The position numbers and the translations under genes are program-made. 64,000 bases of DNA from a virus, in the IMG/VR virus record IMGVR_UViG_3300041411_000178, positions 160,005-224,004 of that record, one strand, 5' to 3'. Positions 59,434 to 64,000 of this stretch are shown here, piece after piece; positions within the stretch are counted from its first letter, which is position 1, and every line of letters begins with the position of its first letter. The notes beneath the pieces are model-generated. The model made no database searches. It saw only the letters and a list, made by a program, of their open reading frames with translations, and was not told the origin of the DNA.

Positions 59434-59442
59434 CTATATTAC
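59434..59442 (+). promoter_or_regulatory. phiKZ-type early promoter motif, site 7 (CTATATTAC)
   Basis: TTTTTTAAACCTATATTACTAGTCTGAG contains an exact TATATTAC, 30 bp before the ATG at 59473. It sits within the mixed structural region, unlike most other sites. Confidence 0.75.
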
Positions 59443-59472
59443 TAGTCTGAGAACAGTAAGGGGCATGAGTTC

Positions 59473-60099
59473 ATGATACTCACCAAGCGGTCCATGTTGC
59501 AGGTACTCGGCAAGTTTCCGATTGTAGGGAAATGGGCGCAACTGGAACACTATTCCCAGTTGCTGAATCAATTCGATGAGGTTCAGAGAGGTTACGGTAC
59601 CGCAAGGGTCCGTTTTATTGACTCTGTGACACTTCTATACGATGCGTTGCTACAACTCACTACCGTTGAGCTGACGGAAGATTTCGACTGGTTCTATACC
59701 CTAGAGTTAAGTGTTTACACGCGGACCTCTGGGGATGCTTACAAGCTGTTAGAAGGGCTGTTACGCGGTAACCCCGTCAAGGTGGAAGATGCTTTCCGTA
59801 GTTTTGGCGTGGGCAGTAAGGTACCATTCATGGACTGGTACAGCAGTGGTTATACAACAGAACTCTTCTTTACGCATGGGGTTAACCTGGTCAAGCGGTA
59901 CTGCGAGCACCACACAGCAGAACTGTCACCTGAGCAGGCTAAGGCTAAGCAGAGTTCCTTCAACCCACCACTCGATGCATTTTTGACGAGCAAGCACTTC
60001 AAAATGTTAACTGAAGATCTTATCGCCATTGCTCGGTTAATTGTGCAATCACAGCTAAGGGTGCTCAATGGAGAAGCCAAAGAAAAACCTACGGGCTAA
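59473..60099 (+). CDS. Unknown 208-aa protein, early-type unit
   Basis: ATG at 59473 after GTAAGGGGC. Helical, basic start (ILTKRSMLQVLGKFPIVGKW). A two-gene unit with the next gene (32 bp overlap), bounded by promoter site 7 and the 60525 hairpin. No domain recognised. Confidence 0.7.
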   Translation: MILTKRSMLQVLGKFPIVGKWAQLEHYSQLLNQFDEVQRGYGTARVRFIDSVTLLYDALLQLTTVELTEDFDWFYTLELSVYTRTSGDAYKLLEGLLRGNPVKVEDAFRSFGVGSKVPFMDWYSSGYTTELFFTHGVNLVKRYCEHHTAELSPEQAKAKQSSFNPPLDAFLTSKHFKMLTEDLIAIARLIVQSQLRVLNGEAKEKPTG

Positions 60100-60511
60100 C
60101 CAACTCGACAGTATCTCGCACAAATATGTAGACGACGACCAACTACAGGACACTCCTGCGCGGTTGTTTCGTAAGCTGTTGCGCAAGATGGATATGAACC
60201 CACGCAAGTGGGTTAGTTATCTCCGGGATTACCTGGACTGGCGGGTAACGACCGAAGATCCTGATAAAGCAAAAGAGGAACGCACCACTCGAACTGGCAA
60301 TATCAAGGACACGTACTTCCAGAAGCCTGGTCTTACATTCAGCAAGTTTCTGGAAGGACTTTCAATTTTAAGGATGTCCAAGGTAGAGATTATCTTCAGG
60401 GTAACTGACACCGAAGGCAAGGTATATGAAGTATCGGAAGTACAGCGCATTGTGGGTAAAGACCGCAGCTCGCTTCTTCCGGTACGCGATGACGAACCTG
60501 AAAGTTCTTGA
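60068..60511 (+). CDS. Unknown basic 147-aa protein
   Basis: ATG 32 bp before the previous stop. Strongly basic first 75 residues (ARLFRKLLRKMDMNPRKWV) and a C-terminal beta part (VEIIFRVTDTEGKVYEV). Could bind nucleic acid; inference only. Confidence 0.7.
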   Translation: MEKPKKNLRANQLDSISHKYVDDDQLQDTPARLFRKLLRKMDMNPRKWVSYLRDYLDWRVTTEDPDKAKEERTTRTGNIKDTYFQKPGLTFSKFLEGLSILRMSKVEIIFRVTDTEGKVYEVSEVQRIVGKDRSSLLPVRDDEPESS

Positions 60512-60524
60512 CCGGTACGGTATA

Positions 60525-60544
60525 GGTGGGGGAATTCCCCCACC
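60525..60544 (+). terminator. Perfect palindromic terminator
   Basis: GGTGGGGGAA/TTCCCCCACC, a perfect 20-bp inverted repeat, with TCCTTTATTTTTTG downstream. Confidence 0.85.
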
Positions 60545-60581
60545 TCAACCTCCTTTATTTTTTGTTTATCGGAGACACTCC

Positions 60582-61685
60582 ATGGACTTATTCAGCGGAC
60601 TGGATCTCAATCCATCTGTCACCAGTTTCCAAAGCAACACCAATACCGCCATGAAGTCGGTCAAGGAATCCTCCCTCACACCGGCTGACGTTACTACAGC
60701 GAACCAGAAACAGGGTGTGGCGTTAAAAACCAGTCGTGACACTGGTGTAATGGGGACCATCTCTGAGTACCGCTCTACGGCCGTAGAACAACTGAACGGC
60801 ATTATTGGTTCTCTGTCGGGCGGTACGCTTAACCTGAAGGACCTGACCAAAAGTATCCGCATGGGACCTGACGGGATCACCTTCAGTGACAACGCGATCA
60901 TCTCGGCAGTATCGGGTGCAGCGGGTTACAAGGTTAGTGGGCAAAGCGGGGCTGCTCGTGCACTGTCTGCTTCCTTGGCGGCAGAGTTCAAGAAGATCAC
61001 TGGCTTGAACATCGGCAATATCTTGACCACGAATGGCACTAAGTTCCGGGTCAATGATAACTGGCGTGGACAGTTGGGTAAACAAACCCTGAACATGCTC
61101 GGTAAGGCGGCAGGACTGGATGACTTGCTGGACGTCAGTGTTAAGGGGGCGTTCTACAACAGCGTCCTGAAGAATGCGACGATATTCGGTATGTCGGACA
61201 GCTACCGCAAGATCTGGGATTCTTATCCGAAAGGGTTTGACCTGATCAAGCGAGATGCGGCCATTGAAGCCATGGAGAACGTGATTACAAATGGTGACGT
61301 TGAATCCATGGATGCGATGCTGAAGTTGTTTGACACGCAGACCAAGAACGTACTGCTGGGTAAGTATCCGCGATTCGTTTCTATTCTGTTCAGTAACTTC
61401 CGTTTTGACAAGACGGCTATCCCGGAAGAGTATCCAATCATCCGGGCTAAACTGTTGGCGATCCTGGAAGACTTGATTGGACCTGAGTGGTACATGAAAC
61501 AGACTTACTTCGGTAAGGTTCTGGATCTGGGTCTGATGAACAACGCCAGTCCTGATCTGAAGACCCTGCTGCAACCAGTGGACGATTTGGTTCCTCTGTT
61601 GTGCACAGCAGGTATGTTCCACGATGCTTCGGCATTGGGTCAACTGCGGGGTCAATTCCCGGGTGCTGCAAAGTACGCTTTCTAA
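60582..61685 (+). CDS. Unknown, probable virion protein (367 aa)
   Basis: ATG at 60582 after CGGAGACACTCC; the open frame extends upstream through the terminator, which is rejected. A Ser/Thr/Asn-rich N-terminus (1-60), Gly/Ala-rich helical centre (AVSGAAGYKVSGQSGAARAL) and a C-terminal helical domain. Composition fits a phage structural or injected protein. No family recognised. Confidence 0.65.
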   Translation: MDLFSGLDLNPSVTSFQSNTNTAMKSVKESSLTPADVTTANQKQGVALKTSRDTGVMGTISEYRSTAVEQLNGIIGSLSGGTLNLKDLTKSIRMGPDGITFSDNAIISAVSGAAGYKVSGQSGAARALSASLAAEFKKITGLNIGNILTTNGTKFRVNDNWRGQLGKQTLNMLGKAAGLDDLLDVSVKGAFYNSVLKNATIFGMSDSYRKIWDSYPKGFDLIKRDAAIEAMENVITNGDVESMDAMLKLFDTQTKNVLLGKYPRFVSILFSNFRFDKTAIPEEYPIIRAKLLAILEDLIGPEWYMKQTYFGKVLDLGLMNNASPDLKTLLQPVDDLVPLLCTAGMFHDASALGQLRGQFPGAAKYAF

Positions 61686-61691
61686 AACACC

Positions 61692-61733
61692 CTATAACCC
61701 CTCCTACCCCGCAAAGGGTAGGAGGGGTTATAG
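61692..61733. terminator. Bidirectional terminator
   Basis: CTATAACCCCTCCTACCC pairs exactly with GGGTAGGAGGGGTTATAG around CGCAAA, an 18-bp stem between convergent stops at 61685 and 61749. It is the longest perfect stem in the window. Confidence 0.88.
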
Positions 61734-61748
61734 TTACCACTAAGTTTT

Positions 61749-63920
61749 TTATCGCGCTACAGGACGAACAAAGATGCGAGCCAGGTCACCAATGATCGAG
61801 TCGTTCACCTTGGCTGCAATGTTGTCAGCCCGGATGCTCTGTTTCATGTCAAGGGTGATACCTGTCAGGTTACGGTTGAGGCGAGCGTACTTCATGACTG
61901 TATCGAGGTAATCAACACCGGTCAGACGCGACAGGTAGTTGTTGTAGGCTGTGTCGTCGTTAAACAGACGGTTAGCCACCTGTGATGGGTTAGTCAGATC
62001 CAGCAGGCTGATAGAGCGGTCAATTGGAACAGTGATGATTGGTTCCAGGTCAACAATGGTAAAGTCGATCTTGATGTTCAGAGGACGACGATCCAGTGTC
62101 CAGCCACCATCACCTGAACCCAGGGTAAAGCTCAGGGTTTCCATCATCCCGGTACGGATAATCGAACGCGACTTACAGAAAGCCTTCAGCATGAACGGCG
62201 AGGTGTAAGTAGAACCACCCGCTGTGTTCGGTGCTACCATCGGAAGGAACAACGACAGCAATACCCAGATCTTCATGATCTGTTCATACGGGTGAGCGTA
62301 GTTACAGTGCGACGAGATGGAATAGCTTTCTTTGTGCAGGTTGGTCGTCGAACCATCCCAGTGGTCAGCAATCTTCACGTAGCTGTTGTTTACCAACGCC
62401 AATGGGATGTTACCAATCACAGTGCCCGACAACGCACCAATTGCGCCTTCCTTGATGGTGTTCACAACGGAGTCGATAATACCGATACCGGTTGCACCAC
62501 CGGCTACGTCAAAGCGGAAGTCGTTCGCGGCTTTAACCACGGAGTTGAACTTCTCAGCCATAGGCGAAGGAGAGTGGCTGTTGGAGAAGCTATCCGTTAC
62601 AGGACCAGCACCGCCATCTACTCGGAACGTAATCGCATCAAGACCACCGGAGAATGCGGTCTGCACCAAGTCGGCTACGTCGCCTGCCCAGGTACGGTCA
62701 TTCGGGTTGTCTTCATACGAGATGGTCTGGCCGCTTGCAATGGCTGCATTACCACCGGTCTGCGAAGAAGCGGGTTGAGGACGGGTCGACTGCTGGTTGG
62801 GGTTGATCCCCGGTGTAGCCCCAGGAGCGCCTGCACTCGAAGGCTCCATGCCAGACGCTGTACCTCCCCCACCGGCTGCTGAGGATTGGTCCACACCAAA
62901 GGAAGCCAAGCCTTGATCAGCGTTGTTGATGTTGGTGTAAGCCGATTCGTTAGCATACGCGCTGTCCTGCTCAACGAACTTGCCTTCATCATCACCGCGA
63001 TACTTACCGACCGAACCGAACTCTTTCTCGATGAACTGCTGAGTAGGATCACCCGCCCAAACCGTATCGTCGAAACTAACTTCTTCCATGAGTTGTTGTG
63101 CCCGGAGTAGTTTCTCATCCGGTGTGGTTAAAGCCTCGTTATCCATCTGAGCCAGTTTGTTCAACATGACCCGATGTTTACGCGTGCCCTTCATAATCAA
63201 CCGCATCAGGTCGATCGTGCCATCCTGGTTAATGACGTCGGGCATCAGCAGGCTGAGGTCTTGCACTGCCTTGCTGTTATCGTAGTCAGGCTTACGACCG
63301 TAGAGACCGTCAGTTTGCTCCTGGTTACGTTTAGGCAGCACAGGGTCAATGTAACCCAGCTTAACCATCAAGTCGTTCAGGATACCCGTAGAGGCCATGG
63401 TGTAAGCACCCATCGCCGGCTTACAGGTCCAGAAGTTGTTCTTGGGGGAATCTGCCAGGAACGACAGGAACTGAATACCGATGCTGATCAGCTGCATCGG
63501 CCAGAAGGCAATCGCAGTGGCTGCTTGTCCCATGTAGAAAGCCAATCCTGGAGCACGACCTTTGTTTGCAATGATCGCAGCCGTAGGACTGAACATGTTG
63601 GTGATAAAGCTGAGCAAGCCCGCAAACTGGGGCACACTCGGTGTCAGGGTCAAGAGGGTGACGTTGTTTTCGTATACCTCTTTGTACATGCTCCCCATGC
63701 CGCCTTCAGACGAATTCAAGAATCGACTGTAACGCGGATCGGTAGCTGGGCTTGATTGAGGAATCGGGTTAACGTAGCGGTTGTCACCTGTTGCACTGCT
63801 AAACACGTTGAAGTAACGGTCCCAGTCCATTTGCTGTAGCAGGTCGCTGGGTTGAACACCACGTGTAAGCAATCGAAACGACTTGGTGATAATGTCGCGG
63901 TCTCGAATTGTTACGGCCAT
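61749..63920 (-). CDS. Large probable virion structural protein (723 aa)
   Basis: ATG at 63920. The N-terminal 180 residues include hydrophobic, Ala/Phe-rich stretches (PGLAFYMGQAATAIAFWPM; LISIGIQFLSFL), which may be membrane-active or buried. The middle (about 340-440) is Ser/Gly/Asn/Pro-rich and likely disordered. SPMAEKFNSVVKA (about 452-464) nearly equals a segment of the 11204 protein. The C-terminal 250 residues are beta-rich. It could be a tail or internal head protein. No function assigned. Confidence 0.7.
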   Translation of the reverse strand: MAVTIRDRDIITKSFRLLTRGVQPSDLLQQMDWDRYFNVFSSATGDNRYVNPIPQSSPATDPRYSRFLNSSEGGMGSMYKEVYENNVTLLTLTPSVPQFAGLLSFITNMFSPTAAIIANKGRAPGLAFYMGQAATAIAFWPMQLISIGIQFLSFLADSPKNNFWTCKPAMGAYTMASTGILNDLMVKLGYIDPVLPKRNQEQTDGLYGRKPDYDNSKAVQDLSLLMPDVINQDGTIDLMRLIMKGTRKHRVMLNKLAQMDNEALTTPDEKLLRAQQLMEEVSFDDTVWAGDPTQQFIEKEFGSVGKYRGDDEGKFVEQDSAYANESAYTNINNADQGLASFGVDQSSAAGGGGTASGMEPSSAGAPGATPGINPNQQSTRPQPASSQTGGNAAIASGQTISYEDNPNDRTWAGDVADLVQTAFSGGLDAITFRVDGGAGPVTDSFSNSHSPSPMAEKFNSVVKAANDFRFDVAGGATGIGIIDSVVNTIKEGAIGALSGTVIGNIPLALVNNSYVKIADHWDGSTTNLHKESYSISSHCNYAHPYEQIMKIWVLLSLFLPMVAPNTAGGSTYTSPFMLKAFCKSRSIIRTGMMETLSFTLGSGDGGWTLDRRPLNIKIDFTIVDLEPIITVPIDRSISLLDLTNPSQVANRLFNDDTAYNNYLSRLTGVDYLDTVMKYARLNRNLTGITLDMKQSIRADNIAAKVNDSIIGDLARIFVRPVAR

Positions 63921-63952
63921 TGATAAATACCTGGTTTGTGTAAAGAAAAAAG

Positions 63953-63978
63953 CGGAAGTGGGTGTGACCCCACCTCCG
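63953..63978 (-). terminator. Terminator of the gene beyond the right edge (minus strand)
   Basis: On the minus strand CGGAGGTGGGG...CCCACTTCCG forms a stem with one mismatch, followed by CTTTTTTCTTT. Confidence 0.7.
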
Positions 63979-63983
63979 TACAA

Positions 63984-64000
63984 TCAGATGGTGACAGCAG
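63984..64000 (-). CDS. C-terminal end of a truncated minus-strand gene
   Basis: A minus frame reads ...AVTI and stops at TGA (63984-63986), just before the terminator. Only five codons are visible, so this is placed by context alone. Confidence 0.35.

Noticed and set aside
60426-60581. Upstream extension of the 60582 gene
   Set aside because: It crosses a perfect terminator hairpin and the end of the previous gene.
1-64000. tRNA genes, CRISPR arrays, insertion sequences, terminase, capsid or portal genes
   Set aside because: Looked for by eye on both strands; no cloverleaf with a TTCRANNY loop, no direct-repeat array and no recognised signature was seen. A tRNA scan and profile search would settle it.

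Overview
The window is a slice of a large tailed-phage genome. Genes are packed with 1-8 bp overlaps on both strands. There is a phage-encoded GroEL-type chaperonin, a collagen-like tail fibre followed by an array of adhesin paralogues, a UvsX/RecA-like protein and many small proteins of unknown function. Seven upstream sites read CTACATTAY or CTATATTAC. These resemble the TATATTAC early-promoter element known from phiKZ and read by its virion RNA polymerase. Together with the chaperonin, known from Pseudomonas phages EL and OBP, this suggests a phiKZ-like jumbo phage of a Gram-negative host, probably Pseudomonas. The host is an inference. I see no tRNA, terminase, portal, major capsid, CRISPR array or insertion sequence.

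Layout. 1-27.4 kb (+): a long run of small, mostly unknown genes. It includes a three-copy paralogue family, a GNAT acetyltransferase, two secreted proteins, a zinc-binding-type protein, the chaperonin (17350-19020), and a protein whose N-terminus copies the EF-Tu P-loop region. 27.5-39.0 kb (-): the host-recognition cluster, transcribed right to left: a paralogue of the 19352 gene, a 1249-aa collagen-like fibre, five adhesin paralogues, a DUF4376-type chaperone candidate, a LamG-like protein and a DUF1353 protein. 39.1-44.1 kb (+): two early-type units of small genes, including a possible 2OG-Fe(II) oxygenase. 44.2-64 kb: mixed strands with likely virion and DNA/RNA-metabolism genes: an SF2/SNF2-type helicase interrupted by an intein, a weak RNase H-like protein, the UvsX/RecA-like protein, a small protein resembling the C-terminal end of RNA polymerase beta, and several large probable structural proteins.

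Regulation. Each of the seven promoter motifs lies 30-62 bp before a gene. Most of the resulting units end at a strong hairpin, so the + strand reads as modular early units. None of the minus-strand genes has such a motif, which fits a late class, as expected for virion parts. Convergent gene pairs share long perfect hairpins that can work both ways. Several hairpins are followed by TTATG or TTATGGCTG.

Most notable: (1) an intein in the helicase Walker A loop with no Cys/Ser at position 1 and the Trp/Cys/Thr triad of class 3 inteins; (2) a stand-alone RpoB C-terminal-like polypeptide; (3) the EF-Tu-like sequence with a broken P-loop; (4) fibre-type modules reused in a membrane protein and in a large likely structural protein; (5) extensive local gene duplication.
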